Shown: positions 46,536-56,539, counted from the first letter of the stretch. The stretch: DNA of 64,000 bases from Candidatus Acidianus copahuensis (GCF_000632495.1 NZ_JFZT01000045.1:1-64000); one strand, 5' to 3'. The notes: a model not told the origin generated them from the letters alone. Translations and numbers: made by a program.

Positions 46536-47348
46536 ATGAAGATATCCAATAATATAGAAGTTTTTCCTGGTAGTCCAAACGTTCTATTTTATGATAAACG
46601 AATATTGATAGATCTTGGAGGGAACAATTCAGAGGTTAAGTTAGATGCTGAAGTTCAGCTTGCAACTCATGGTCATGCTGATCATATAGCGGGGCTTTTT
46701 AGAAGTGCAAAGAAAAAGTTTCTCCCTATAGAGGATTACTGTACTCTGAACATGATAGGTAGACACATGTTAACATACGGTTTTAGTGCAGTTCAATCTC
46801 CACTTTTTTCGTATGACCTTATTAAGGATGAACTAAAACTAATCTTTACAGAAAATATAACAGAGGGAGGTGAAATACAGATTATAAAAACTCCTGGACA
46901 TACAGCTGGACACGTAAGTTATTTGGTAGATGATACGTTATACTGTGGAGACACATTTTTTGGTGAGAAAGTATTGCAAAACTTCGTTTTCCCATTTTAT
47001 AATGATTTCTGGAGATCAATGGATAGTATAGAGAAAATTAAGGATATAGCTTCATCAGTAAATCATATAATCATATCGCATGGACCTGTATTAAGTAAGG
47101 AAAGAATGATAAAATTAATGGAATTTAACTTAGAATATGGAAAGAAATTAGTCAATGATATTAAGGAAATAATAAAAGGTAATGAGCTTACAGCAGAGGA
47201 AGTTGTAATAAAGGTAATGGAAAAGAGAGGTAAGAAGGAGATACAACCAGTATCCGTTGCGCTCAATTCCGTAACAGCTAAATCAATACTATCCGAAATA
47301 AGTAAAGATATATCTGTAAAAGAAAAAGGATTAGTGTTCAAGATTTAG
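46536..47348 (+). CDS. Metallo-beta-lactamase-fold hydrolase
   Basis: A 270-aa protein with the zinc motif THGHADH, a further His in GHTAGHVSY, Asp in YCGDTFF and a terminal His (IISHGPV). The last 60 residues are a helical extension with an EMKIQPV-like region (KKEIQPVSVALNS) resembling the LACTB2-type C-terminus. Substrate unknown. Tail overlaps fumC by 11 nt. Confidence 0.85.
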   Translation: MKISNNIEVFPGSPNVLFYDKRILIDLGGNNSEVKLDAEVQLATHGHADHIAGLFRSAKKKFLPIEDYCTLNMIGRHMLTYGFSAVQSPLFSYDLIKDELKLIFTENITEGGEIQIIKTPGHTAGHVSYLVDDTLYCGDTFFGEKVLQNFVFPFYNDFWRSMDSIEKIKDIASSVNHIIISHGPVLSKERMIKLMEFNLEYGKKLVNDIKEIIKGNELTAEEVVIKVMEKRGKKEIQPVSVALNSVTAKSILSEISKDISVKEKGLVFKI

Positions 47349-48657
47349 AAGGTATTCCACCTTTAACTAGTTCCTGAAGATTAAGTATTTTATTGATTTC
47401 TTCTTCCTTAAATCCAAGCTCCTTTAATGCCTCTCTTATCGATAGACCTTTAGCTAGCATTTTCCCTATTTGAGATGCCTTATCATATCCGATTATTGGT
47501 GAGATCACCGTTATTAGAGCGGGACTGCTCTCAGCGTACTTTCTCATCTTTTCTATATTCGGATTAATCCCAGCTATTACTAGATCACTAAACTTGGATA
47601 AAGCTTCTGCAAGAATGCTCTCCTGAACTACAATATTATATCCTACAAGAGGTATTCCCATAGCTAACTCAAATTCTCCTAACATTGATGCTATCTGGTT
47701 AGAATGATCAAGTCCTATAACTTGTGCAGAAACCAGAAGAGTAGACTCTACAGTAACAGGGTTTGTTTTTCCGGGCATAATACTGCTACCAGCAATTTCC
47801 TCTTGAGTAGGCAAATCTATTTCACCCAATCCAGTAAATGGACCAGAGAACATTAGCCTAAAATCTTGACCTATTCTATACATTTCAACAGCAATATTTC
47901 TCATAGTACCGCTCAGAAGCAAGAGATCAGTTAAAAATCTCATTGCTCTAAACTTATTAGCTGGTTTAAATCCGAGGGAAGTTATAGTATTTATTTCCCT
48001 TATAACTAACTCCTGAAAATTAGGAGCGGTATTTAACCCAGTTCCAACTGCTGTTCCTCCTATTGGAAGTTCCTTAACATATTCTATAGCTGTTTTTACT
48101 TGAGATAACTCATGATCAATGGCATCGTAGTAAGCAGATAACTCTTGTCCCAGCGATATAGGTAGCGCATCCCTCAAATGAGTTCTTCCTGACTTAATAG
48201 CTCCTTGGAACTCTTGTGATTTTCTATATAATTCTGAAGTTATCTTCTCTAGTGACGGTATTAAAAGGTCAACTGCAGAAGAAACAGCTGCCACTCTAAT
48301 TGCTGTGGGAACTACATCATTAGATGATTGGCCCATATTTACGTGGTCATTAGGATGAACTTTTTTTCCTAATATTTCGGTTGCTCTTTCTGCGATAACC
48401 TCGTTAACGTTCATGTTTAAGCCTGTACCTGAACCAGTTTGAAAAACATCTAAAGTAATTTCTTTATCATGTCCTCCATTAATCACTTCTATTGAAGCCT
48501 CTTCTATAGCCTTACCTATATCTGAATCTAAAAATCCAAGAGATGTATTAACTCTCGCGCATGCTAGTTTTACAACCCCAATTGCCCATATTATCTTTCT
48601 TGGAAATCTTGTTCCAGTATTCATAAAAAGTTTGGGCGCTGTCTCAGTATATTTCAT
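47338..48657 (-). CDS. fumC: Fumarate hydratase, class II
   Basis: A 439-aa member of the fumarase/aspartase superfamily. Motifs: GSGTGLNMNVNEV, MGQSSNDVVPTA, SGRTHLRDALPI and the signature GSSIMPGKTNPV. Converts fumarate to malate. Aspartase is possible from the family, but the motif set fits FumC. Confidence 0.93.
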   Translation of the reverse strand: MKYTETAPKLFMNTGTRFPRKIIWAIGVVKLACARVNTSLGFLDSDIGKAIEEASIEVINGGHDKEITLDVFQTGSGTGLNMNVNEVIAERATEILGKKVHPNDHVNMGQSSNDVVPTAIRVAAVSSAVDLLIPSLEKITSELYRKSQEFQGAIKSGRTHLRDALPISLGQELSAYYDAIDHELSQVKTAIEYVKELPIGGTAVGTGLNTAPNFQELVIREINTITSLGFKPANKFRAMRFLTDLLLLSGTMRNIAVEMYRIGQDFRLMFSGPFTGLGEIDLPTQEEIAGSSIMPGKTNPVTVESTLLVSAQVIGLDHSNQIASMLGEFELAMGIPLVGYNIVVQESILAEALSKFSDLVIAGINPNIEKMRKYAESSPALITVISPIIGYDKASQIGKMLAKGLSIREALKELGFKEEEINKILNLQELVKGGIPSKS

Positions 48658-49080
<423 letters not shown>

Positions 49081-49123
49081 ATTAGGGTTAATAACGATAG
49101 ACTAAAATAATATATAAAGTAAT

Positions 49124-49393
49124 CTATTTCTTTTGTGAAGCGTAGCTATATACCATCTTTAAAACTTTCTCTTTAGAAGCGACCTTTTTTACCAAAACTA
49201 GTCCCTTTATCCTACTGCCTGGATGAACTTTTTCCATTACTTCTGGCTCTAGATCAAGCTGTTTAGCTATACTAACAATATCATTCAAATCAATTTTAAT
49301 CTTTTTAAATCTTCTACCATTTCTTCTACTACTAGCAGTAAAGTAAGCTAACCAAATAGCAACTTTCTTGTTTTCAAAATCTCTAAGACTCAT
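49124..49393 (-). CDS. srp19: Signal recognition particle 19 kDa protein
   Basis: An 89-aa SRP19 that binds 7S RNA and helps SRP54 assemble. The start MSLRDFENKKVAIWLAYFTA and the basic NGRRFKKIKI match the family. It overlaps the ribosomal protein S8e gene by 11 nt and follows it in the same transcript. Confidence 0.88.
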   Translation of the reverse strand: MSLRDFENKKVAIWLAYFTASSRRNGRRFKKIKIDLNDIVSIAKQLDLEPEVMEKVHPGSRIKGLVLVKKVASKEKVLKMVYSYASQKK

Positions 49394-49775
49394 TGCGCAT
49401 CAGTAATGCATTAACTACTCCGTCCTGTCCAGGTCTAGATGTGACGATAGCTAATCCTGCATCTGTTCTGATTTTTGTTCCCTTAGTTATTATTCCCCTT
49501 CTTGCATATTCCCTATTAGCTGGAACTTCAACCACTTCTATAATTTTAACTTTCTTAAATGTCCTCTCTGCCGGATCAAATAAGTTTGCAAATGTAACAT
49601 ATTTTAACCTAACTTTGATATTCCCTCCCATAACTCTTTCCTTCACTTTCACATCAGTATTACCTAGTTTCGTCTCTGTAGGTACGCTTCCCATTTCGAA
49701 TTTCCTTTTACCCCTATGAGTTCCCTTTAATCCTCCTGTGATTTTTCTTATATCATTACCTTGAAATACACCCAT
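49383..49775 (-). CDS. rps8e: Ribosomal protein S8e
   Basis: About 130 aa from ATG at 49775 (the TTG nine bases earlier is less likely). The family signatures GVFQGNDIRKITGGLKGTHR at the N-terminus and EVPANREYARRGIITKGT are present. It is a small-subunit protein, co-transcribed with srp19. Confidence 0.95.
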   Translation of the reverse strand: MGVFQGNDIRKITGGLKGTHRGKRKFEMGSVPTETKLGNTDVKVKERVMGGNIKVRLKYVTFANLFDPAERTFKKVKIIEVVEVPANREYARRGIITKGTKIRTDAGLAIVTSRPGQDGVVNALLMRNES

Positions 49776-49811
49776 CTTGATCAATATGCATAAAACATTC
49801 AGTAAAAAAGA

Positions 49812-50570
49812 TTAAGCCCCATAATTCCTCTTTCTCCTCTGATATGATCTTATAGCTCGCCAAAGATCTATTTTCCTGAACTCTGGCCAATAAACCTCAC
49901 AGAAGAAAAGCTCTGAGTAAGCGAGATGCCAGAGTAAGAAGTTACTTATCCTCATCTCGCCCGAAGTCCTTATAACTAAGTCGATATCTTCTAGTTCACT
50001 ATCATAGAAATATTTTTTTAAAACTTCTTCGTCAAGTACTAAGTTCTTTACACTTCCTTTCTTATAGTCATCCATTAATTTTGATACTGCATCCAATATC
50101 TCTTGCCTTCCTCCATAACAGATGGCTAACGTTAATCTTCTTTTATTAAAAGAAGAAGTCTTCTCCACAACATTGGAAATGGATAACCTAAGACCATCCG
50201 ATAACTTCTCAACCTTACCAATAGTCCTTACTTTAACTTGGTATTTATATACATACTCCTCATTTAATAGGTCGTCAATCCCTTTTTTAATGTAGTTAAG
50301 GATGGCCTCAAGTTCGTATTTTGTTCTTTTATCACAATTTTCCGTTGATAATGCAAATACTGTAACATTTTTAACTCCTAGCTCTGCAAGCCAAATTAAA
50401 ACCTCTTTTAATTTTTTATATCCTTGAAGATAAGCCTCACTAACACTAGAATTATTTGACTTAGCCCATCTTCTATTTCCATCTGGAATTATTCCAACAT
50501 GATTTGGCATAGGTCCATTTTTTATCTGATTCCATAGAATTTTCTCGTAAAAGAAATATAATGGCGTCAT
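49812..50570 (-). CDS. uppS: Cis-prenyltransferase (undecaprenyl-type diphosphate synthase)
   Basis: About 252-257 aa. HVGIIPDGNRRWA contains the catalytic Asp, and LAICYGGRQEI, RTSGEMRISNFLLW and FCEVYWPEF are further signatures. Makes the long polyprenyl lipid carrier for glycosylation. ATG at 50570 overlaps the lysK stop by 1 nt; an ATG at 50585 is the alternative. Last gene of the lysine transcript. Confidence 0.93.
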   Translation of the reverse strand: MTPLYFFYEKILWNQIKNGPMPNHVGIIPDGNRRWAKSNNSSVSEAYLQGYKKLKEVLIWLAELGVKNVTVFALSTENCDKRTKYELEAILNYIKKGIDDLLNEEYVYKYQVKVRTIGKVEKLSDGLRLSISNVVEKTSSFNKRRLTLAICYGGRQEILDAVSKLMDDYKKGSVKNLVLDEEVLKKYFYDSELEDIDLVIRTSGEMRISNFLLWHLAYSELFFCEVYWPEFRKIDLWRAIRSYQRRKRNYGA

Positions 50571-51604
50571 CAGTTTTCTTTGCATAGCTCTTCTATCGTG
50601 TTTGTATATACTCTTATGCCTTTATATATTTCCTCCAAAGATATTTTTTCTTTATCGGTATGTTCGAGTTTAGAATCTCCCGGTCCAAAAGCTACTATAT
50701 TCTTGGCTATAGGAAAAAGAATGTTCATATCGCTAGTTCCAGCTTTTCTACTTAAGCTAGGTTTTATTCCTTCTCTTGATAATGCTCTAAATAAAGAGAT
50801 AACAAGAGGATTATTAGGTTGAACTTTTACTGGTGGAACACTTTCAACAACCTTGAACTCGCAATCGACAAAAACATTCACTATTTCTGATATTATAGCC
50901 TTTTCATTTACCGTTGATGGATATCTTATATCGAAATGTACATAACCGTCAGATGGAGTTACATTAAGTCTATCTCCAGATCTAATAATTGTAGGAACAA
51001 TTGAAGGCTTATCATACGAGCTTGGCGGAAGATAAACCCTCCTTATTTTTTCTCCTAACTCTACAATTAAGTTTTCACTAGAGGAAGAAGAATGCTCCCC
51101 TTTACCTTTACACTCAATGTCTAGATGGATTACTCCTCTATACTCTATGACTATATTACCATTTGTTGGTTCTCCTACAATTATGTTCTCAAAGGTATTA
51201 CCTGAATTCAAGAGTTCTCTTGCTCCTGCACTTTTATTCTCCTCATCAGAAAGAGCCGCAAACATTACATCATATCCATTCTCATGAAGCAACCAAGTTG
51301 AAAGAAGCATTGCAATTAGAGGACCTTTATCATCTACCGCTCCTCTACCATAAATGACGTCTTTTTCAACTTTAGGCTCAATGAACCCTTGTACAGTATC
51401 GATATGAGAAACAAATAATATTTTTCCTTTATTCAAATAAAACGAATTAGTGTTAGTTACTTTTAAGGATAACCCTAGATCTTTTGAAACTCTTTCAAAA
51501 AAAGGTAATGCTTTATCTTCTTCTCCTGAGGGGGTATAGGTTGAGATAAGATCAAGAAGAAGTTGTTTTTCTTTCTGTAGCAAGAACTCCTTTTCTAGTT
51601 GCAT
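50570..51604 (-). CDS. lysK: LysW-lysine/ornithine hydrolase
   Basis: A 344-aa M20-family enzyme releasing lysine from the LysW carrier. Metal ligands are in FVSHIDTV, AVDDKGPL and the E-E-N segment of LSDEENKSAG, with the late His in KLEHTDKE. The position at the end of the lysWXJK series supports the assignment. It overlaps lysJ by 53 nt (a TTG at 51583 would shorten this). Confidence 0.9.
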   Translation of the reverse strand: MQLEKEFLLQKEKQLLLDLISTYTPSGEEDKALPFFERVSKDLGLSLKVTNTNSFYLNKGKILFVSHIDTVQGFIEPKVEKDVIYGRGAVDDKGPLIAMLLSTWLLHENGYDVMFAALSDEENKSAGARELLNSGNTFENIIVGEPTNGNIVIEYRGVIHLDIECKGKGEHSSSSSENLIVELGEKIRRVYLPPSSYDKPSIVPTIIRSGDRLNVTPSDGYVHFDIRYPSTVNEKAIISEIVNVFVDCEFKVVESVPPVKVQPNNPLVISLFRALSREGIKPSLSRKAGTSDMNILFPIAKNIVAFGPGDSKLEHTDKEKISLEEIYKGIRVYTNTIEELCKEN

Positions 51605-52715
51605 CCACTGCTACCTCCATATCTTCATGTGTGATTGTATAAGGAGAAAGGAACCTTATAGTAGTTACTCCTGCCTTTAAAGATAGTACTCGATTATCTT
51701 GTAAAACCTTTATAGCCAATCCAGGGTTTAACTTAAGGTCAACACCTATCATTAGACCCTTCCCTCTGACTTCTCTTATAGATTTAAAGTCAGAAAGAGT
51801 TTCCTGTAACATCTTTATGAATATCTCTCCCTTAACTTTAGCTTGTTCCGGTACATTATCTGCTTTAAGTGCCTTTATTGAACCTACTACTGCTGCTGCT
51901 GCAAGTGGATTTCCCCCATAAGTAGTTCCATGATCTCCTTCTCCAAGTTTTTCAGCTATCCAATCAGGCATAAAGGTGGCACTAACAGGAAATCCTCCTC
52001 CTATCGCCTTGCCAGCTGTCATAATATCTGGGTCTATGCCAAAGTGTTGATGGGCCCATATCTTACCTGTCCTACCAAAACCTGATTGAACTTCGTCTAT
52101 TATTAGAATTATACCTTTCTCAGTAGTTATCTCTCTTAGACCTTTCATAAATTCATCATTTGCTGGAATTACTCCTCCTTCGCCTTGAACCGGTTCAACT
52201 ATAACTGCAGCAGTACTTTCATCAATCTTTTTCAAATCATCTATATTATTAAATCTGAGAAAATCAATTGGACCTAGAAGGGGCTCAAAGGGTTCTCTAT
52301 ACTTCCTAGTCCATGTAACAGATAATGAACCAGAAGTTCTTCCATGAAATGAGTTAACGAACGCTACGAATTTTTTCCTTCCAGTAACCTTTCTTGATAC
52401 CTTAAGCGCAAGTTCTACAGCTTCTGAACCAGAATTTAACAGGAAGGCATTATTTAAGTTATCAGGTTTTACATTATCAAGTTCCTTTGCTAGTTCTTCC
52501 CTTATAGGTGTATCAAAAGCAGTAGTTAATGTCATTATTTCTGACATTTGTTTTTGTAGATATTCTAAGACTATCTTATTTCTATGACCAAGAAACGCTA
52601 CTCCATGGCCAGCATGAAGATCAAGATACCTGTTTCCTTGTTCATCCCATACATATTGCCCTTCGCCTTTGACTATCTTTAATCCTCTTCCTTGATAAAA
52701 TTCAATTAGCCTCAT
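51552..52715 (-). CDS. lysJ: LysW-aminoadipate semialdehyde aminotransferase
   Basis: About 387 aa, class III PLP aminotransferase. Signatures: NSGSEAVELALK, FVNSFHGRTSGSLS, LIIDEVQSGFGRTG and the PLP lysine in MTAGKAIGGGFPV. ATG at 52715 overlaps the lysX stop (ATGA) and is preferred to GTG at 52727. Converts the LysW-bound semialdehyde to LysW-lysine. Confidence 0.92.
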   Translation of the reverse strand: MRLIEFYQGRGLKIVKGEGQYVWDEQGNRYLDLHAGHGVAFLGHRNKIVLEYLQKQMSEIMTLTTAFDTPIREELAKELDNVKPDNLNNAFLLNSGSEAVELALKVSRKVTGRKKFVAFVNSFHGRTSGSLSVTWTRKYREPFEPLLGPIDFLRFNNIDDLKKIDESTAAVIVEPVQGEGGVIPANDEFMKGLREITTEKGIILIIDEVQSGFGRTGKIWAHQHFGIDPDIMTAGKAIGGGFPVSATFMPDWIAEKLGEGDHGTTYGGNPLAAAAVVGSIKALKADNVPEQAKVKGEIFIKMLQETLSDFKSIREVRGKGLMIGVDLKLNPGLAIKVLQDNRVLSLKAGVTTIRFLSPYTITHEDMEVAVDATRKGVLATERKTTSS

Positions 52716-53560
52716 TTCCTTATCCACTCCTCTACCTTTTTAATAAGATATTCGGAAACATTAAACTTGTTCACTCTAACAGTGTTCTTAAACTCTGGAA
52801 CACCGTTAACTTCATCTACTAGATAACCCCTCTCGGGATCTTCAAATACATCTATACCCAAAAAGAATCCTCCAATAATATCTTTCACTTTTATTGCAAG
52901 ATCTTGTAGTTCCTCATCAATCTTGAGAGGTTCTGCAACTGCCCCTAATGCTGTATTCGTCCTCCAATTTTTAGTATTTGTCCTATATATTCCTACTGGG
53001 ACTTCGTCTCCTATTACAAATATCCTAATATCTCTATCAGGTTTCTTTACAAATTCTTGGATAAAGTAAATATTCCTCAATGGAAGGGTAGTATAATCTT
53101 GATATTCCATATAACTTCTTAAATAATCGTCATTATCAGCCTTAGCTACCATTCTTCCCCAGCTTCCCTCGACAGGCTTAATTATTGTCGGATATCCAAT
53201 TTTTCCCGCAACTTCTAATGCCTTCTCTTTAGAAAATGCTACTGCAGTCTTGGGAATAGGTATCTTATGTTTAGAAAGAAGACTCATTGTAACTAACTTA
53301 TTCTCGCAATTCACTAGTGTTCTCGCGTCATTGATTACCTTGTATTCCAAACCCTCTAATATCGTCGATGTAGAAAAAGCTCTAGCATGAGAAGTATTCC
53401 TCTGCAAAACCACATCCATTGTAGCTAATTGATACTCATCTGATGAAAAGTAAAAATCCTTCGTGAAAATAGGAGTTATCTTATGTCCTAATTTATTTGC
53501 CTCTTCTATAATACTCTTCTCTTCCCATCTTATAATGTCGTATGTTAGTCCAATTATCAC
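52712..53560 (-). CDS. lysX: LysW-alpha-aminoadipate ligase
   Basis: A 282-aa ATP-grasp enzyme joining alpha-aminoadipate to the C-terminal Glu of LysW. Features: IPKTAVAFSKEKA, PTIIKPVEGSWGRMV, the ATP-grasp metal site FEDPERGYLVDEVNGVPEF. GTG start overlaps the lysW stop (GTGA). A separate ArgX homologue is not in the window. Confidence 0.92.
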   Translation of the reverse strand: MIIGLTYDIIRWEEKSIIEEANKLGHKITPIFTKDFYFSSDEYQLATMDVVLQRNTSHARAFSTSTILEGLEYKVINDARTLVNCENKLVTMSLLSKHKIPIPKTAVAFSKEKALEVAGKIGYPTIIKPVEGSWGRMVAKADNDDYLRSYMEYQDYTTLPLRNIYFIQEFVKKPDRDIRIFVIGDEVPVGIYRTNTKNWRTNTALGAVAEPLKIDEELQDLAIKVKDIIGGFFLGIDVFEDPERGYLVDEVNGVPEFKNTVRVNKFNVSEYLIKKVEEWIRK

Positions 53561-53727
53561 TCTCCCCAGTCCTCACCTACAGTTTCCGCTAACCTTAAAG
53601 ACAACCTTCCATTGTCATTAAAAACTTCGAGTTGAGCACCGCATTCATGTTCTATTATCTCTCCTGGTAATGCATTGTCCTCTACTTCTACATTTCCTCC
53701 ACAAATTGGGCATTTTAAGGTAACCAT
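53557..53727 (-). CDS. lysW: LysW amino-group carrier protein
   Basis: A 56-aa acidic carrier that protects the amino group of lysine (and ornithine) intermediates. The N-terminal zinc ribbon is CPICGGNVEV with the later C in HECGAQL, and the product ends in the functional EDWGE whose terminal Glu is the attachment site. ATG at 53727; the next gene overlaps its stop by 4 nt. Confidence 0.96.
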   Translation of the reverse strand: MVTLKCPICGGNVEVEDNALPGEIIEHECGAQLEVFNDNGRLSLRLAETVGEDWGE

Positions 53728-53783
53728 TCTTGGTCAAGTTTTATCTTACTTGGTTCAGTGTTCAAAAGCTTATATGAAAATAA

Positions 53784-53804
53784 ATGGTTCTAAGTTAGAA
53801 CCAT
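53784..53804. promoter_or_regulatory. 21-bp palindrome, candidate LysM operator
   Basis: ATGGTTCTAAGTTAGAACCA plus one T: ten-base perfect inverted arms around a single central base. It is centred at 53794, about 67 nt upstream of lysW, and spans the lysM stop codon. This agrees with the LysM binding position I recall upstream of lysW in S. solfataricus. A CATATAAGC box (about 53770) lies between it and the lysW start. Confidence 0.6.
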
Positions 53805-54217
53805 GTTCGAAGTATAATAGTACTATTTGTACTTATAACACCTTGAAGACTTCTTATCTCATCTATTGTTTTATTAATTTCCGCTATATTTATTCCTCTT
53901 ATCAAGGCTATAATATCGTAATCTCCGGTTGTTTCATAGACTGTTTCTACTCCGTGGATTTTTATTATCCTCTTGGATACATCTGGAGTAGAAATCTGAG
54001 GAGTAGATTTAACCATAACTATTGCTTTTATTTCATTCTCTAGTTCATACTCTATAGTAAATCTTTTAATTATTCCAAGTCGTGTAAGTTTATCAATTCT
54101 CTTCCTAACTGCCGCTTCACTTATCTTAAGATCTCTGGCAATGAGCGTATATGGTGTCCTAGCATTTTTCTTAAGTGTATCAAGAATTTTTAGATCATTT
54201 TCATCTACTTTACTCAT
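53795..54217 (-). CDS. lysM: LysM, Lrp/AsnC-type regulator of lysine biosynthesis
   Basis: A 140-aa protein with an N-terminal winged helix (ILDTLKKNARTPYTLIARDL, AAVRKRIDKL) and a C-terminal RAM ligand-binding domain (YETTGDYDIIALIRG). Member of the Lrp family; its position in the lysYZ-M-WXJK series fits LysM, which responds to lysine. Its start overlaps the lysZ stop (ATGA) and its stop codon lies inside the 21-bp palindrome. Confidence 0.92.
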   Translation of the reverse strand: MSKVDENDLKILDTLKKNARTPYTLIARDLKISEAAVRKRIDKLTRLGIIKRFTIEYELENEIKAIVMVKSTPQISTPDVSKRIIKIHGVETVYETTGDYDIIALIRGINIAEINKTIDEIRSLQGVISTNSTIILRTWF

Positions 54218-55002
54218 TCTATCACCGTACCTTTTCCACTCAATGCCTCCAATACAGAATTGTCTTTTAGACCTGATGATATTATAACTCTTTTAACTCC
54301 CTCCTCAACAGCTGAAGCTGCCATAAGAATTTTTCTATTCATCCCGGGTCCAATCTTCTTAGCTAAGTCTTTAGCCTCATTTACGCTAAGTTTATTTATA
54401 ACTTTCCCATCAACTAAGACCCCTTCAACATCAGTAAGAATAACTAGCGCATCCGCTCTTAAGGTCTTAGCTACCGCTAAAGCCATTTGATCTCCATCAA
54501 CATTTAATAGAACACCTTCATTAACATCTATTGCTATTGGAGCCATTACGACATAATTAACTAAAGAAATTAGACCTAACAAGAACTCATTATTAACCTT
54601 AATTATTTTCCCTGTGTACCCTCCCTCGATAATTCTTTTCTTTCCTCTTTCATCGATAATCATAATTCTTTTCTTTCTCTCGGCATAAATGGATGGACCA
54701 TCTGCACCAGTTATTCCAACAACATTTCTCCCTTTAGAACTTATACTGCTAACAATATTCTTATTAATTAAATTCATAGCCATAACATATATGTCCAATT
54801 CTTCTCTAGTTGTATACCGACTTCTTATTCCTTCAGGTGAAACAACAAAGGTAGGTTCTATACCCATTCTTTTACTATAATCTGTAACTATATCCCCTCC
54901 TCCATGAACAAAAACCGCACTCTCATTATAATTAGATAAACTGTTTATTAGCTTATCGAATGAGTTCTTTATTACTCTTCCGCCAGACTTGATAACAATC
55001 AT
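54214..55002 (-). CDS. lysZ: LysW-aminoadipate kinase
   Basis: A 262-aa amino-acid-kinase fold: IVIKSGGRVIKN and FVHGGGDIVTDYSKRMG at the N-terminus, later GPGMNRKILMAASA and NVDGDQMA. Phosphorylates the LysW-bound aminoadipate. Starts 1 nt after the lysY stop and overlaps lysM by 4 nt. Confidence 0.92.
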   Translation of the reverse strand: MIVIKSGGRVIKNSFDKLINSLSNYNESAVFVHGGGDIVTDYSKRMGIEPTFVVSPEGIRSRYTTREELDIYVMAMNLINKNIVSSISSKGRNVVGITGADGPSIYAERKKRIMIIDERGKKRIIEGGYTGKIIKVNNEFLLGLISLVNYVVMAPIAIDVNEGVLLNVDGDQMALAVAKTLRADALVILTDVEGVLVDGKVINKLSVNEAKDLAKKIGPGMNRKILMAASAVEEGVKRVIISSGLKDNSVLEALSGKGTVIE

Positions 55003-55003
55003 T

Positions 55004-56053
55004 TTATACAGGCCTCAATGGAGGTGATTTCAGGCCAGTATCTTCAGCAAAGCCATTTGAGATATTAAAACTTTGAACAGCTTGACCAGCAGCACCTTTC
55101 ATAAGATTGTCTATAGCGGAAAACATAGTTAATCTACTGATCCTTCTTTCCTGTGCAAAACCTATATCAGCAAAATTACTACCTAAGACATATTTAGGAT
55201 CAGGGTAAGGGTGAATTCCTCCTCTGACTATTCTTATGAATTTCCTTCCTCTATAAAACTCTGCAGTTTTCCTCCATACATCCATATCATCTAAGGGTTG
55301 ATCTAACCAAATATGGGATGAAGATAGGGCTCCTCTAACACTACTTACTGCATGAGGGACAATACTGACTTTAACTGGGGAACCCGCTAGCCTAGATAGT
55401 TCCTGTTCTGCTTCAGCCTCATGCCTATGCCCTTCAGCATCATAAGGTCTTATAGCATTTTGTCTTTCTGGATGATGACTACCTTCGGTTGGCTTAGCTC
55501 CTCCCTCGCTACTTGATACTTTAACGTCACTAATAAATCTCATCTGAGATGCGAGTTTATTATACGCTACTGGTGCCAAGGCCAAAATTGTAGCAGTAGC
55601 ATTACAGCCTGGAGACGCTATTAATTTTGCTCTCCTTAAATCATCATAGTGCAATTCAGGTAATCCATATACGGCTTTTTCCAAAAGATCAGTATATGGG
55701 TGTTCTATTCCATACCAAATTTTATATACACTAGGATCCTTTAGTCTAAAGTCAGCACTAAGGTCTACTACTTGCATTCCCATCTCTAAAATTTTAGGCA
55801 CATAATTTAATGAAACTCCATGAGGTAATGATAGAAAGACTGTATCCGCCTTATCTCCAAGTTTATCTAATGAGAACTGAGAAAAATTAAGATTAAGATA
55901 TCCCCTTAAATTAGGATGAACAAGTGAAATAGGTTTTCCTGCATATTCTCTTGATGTTACCATAGTTATTTCGACCTTATCATGAACTAGTAACAGCCTT
56001 AATAATTCTCCACCTGTATAACCAGAACCACCAATTACTGCAACTCTAACCAT
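55004..56053 (-). CDS. lysY: LysW-aminoadipate 6-phosphate reductase
   Basis: A 349-aa ArgC-type dehydrogenase. Rossmann motif GGSGYTGGELLRLL, active-site cysteine in SPGCNATATIL and a late HPYPDPKYVLGS. Reduces the acyl phosphate to the semialdehyde. First gene of the series; its own promoter lies between it and the divergent gene at 56107. Confidence 0.92.
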   Translation of the reverse strand: MVRVAVIGGSGYTGGELLRLLLVHDKVEITMVTSREYAGKPISLVHPNLRGYLNLNFSQFSLDKLGDKADTVFLSLPHGVSLNYVPKILEMGMQVVDLSADFRLKDPSVYKIWYGIEHPYTDLLEKAVYGLPELHYDDLRRAKLIASPGCNATATILALAPVAYNKLASQMRFISDVKVSSSEGGAKPTEGSHHPERQNAIRPYDAEGHRHEAEAEQELSRLAGSPVKVSIVPHAVSSVRGALSSSHIWLDQPLDDMDVWRKTAEFYRGRKFIRIVRGGIHPYPDPKYVLGSNFADIGFAQERRISRLTMFSAIDNLMKGAAGQAVQSFNISNGFAEDTGLKSPPLRPV

Positions 56054-56106
56054 TTAGGTTAGAAAGCGAGATTTTGCTTATAAATAATGTTGCAAGATCT
56101 GTAACG

Positions 56107-56529
56107 ATGGAACCAAATACTGATGAACTTAAGCGATTTCTTGAGAATAAGATTATTTCTCTAAAAAAAGAAGTTGAATACTATGAGTACCTACTCAGTT
56201 TACTAGAGTCAGGATACACTCCAATAAAAGGAAACAAAGGATCTTTAGAATATATAAAGAATAGGAAAGGAGAGACAATAGCTGAGGTGTTTTTTACTCC
56301 TCCGCTTATGAAAGTTGTAATAAAGAAGAAGATTAACATTAAGGAAGCATACATGAATGCCCTGAGTAAAATTTTAGAAGATGCAAAAAATTCTGATAAA
56401 ATAGAATATAATATAATATCGGATAAAGAAGATTTACGAGAAATTAATATAACGAATATTAGAGATAATATAACATATAATAAACTTAAGGTTGGACTAC
56501 AGACAATTCTAGAAAGAGCCTCTGCATAG
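56107..56529 (+). CDS. Hypothetical protein next to the lysine operon
   Basis: About 140 aa. A helical N-terminus (ELKRFLENKIISLKKEVEYY) is followed by a small beta-rich part (AEVFFTPPLMKVVIKKKI) and a C-terminal helical end. ATG at 56107 has CTTATAAATAA about 26 nt upstream. I do not recognise a family; in S. acidocaldarius an uncharacterised gene occupies the same slot between lysY and cedB, as I recall. Confidence 0.65.
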   Translation: MEPNTDELKRFLENKIISLKKEVEYYEYLLSLLESGYTPIKGNKGSLEYIKNRKGETIAEVFFTPPLMKVVIKKKINIKEAYMNALSKILEDAKNSDKIEYNIISDKEDLREINITNIRDNITYNKLKVGLQTILERASA

Positions 56530-56539
56530 AGAATTCTCT

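Noticed and set aside
49393..49719. 108-codon plus-strand frame opposite rps8e
   Set aside because: Antisense shadow of a conserved ribosomal protein gene.
53675..54043. 122-codon plus-strand frame opposite lysM and the lysW promoter
   Set aside because: Shadow of lysM and lysW on the other strand; aromatic-rich composition and no promoter of its own.
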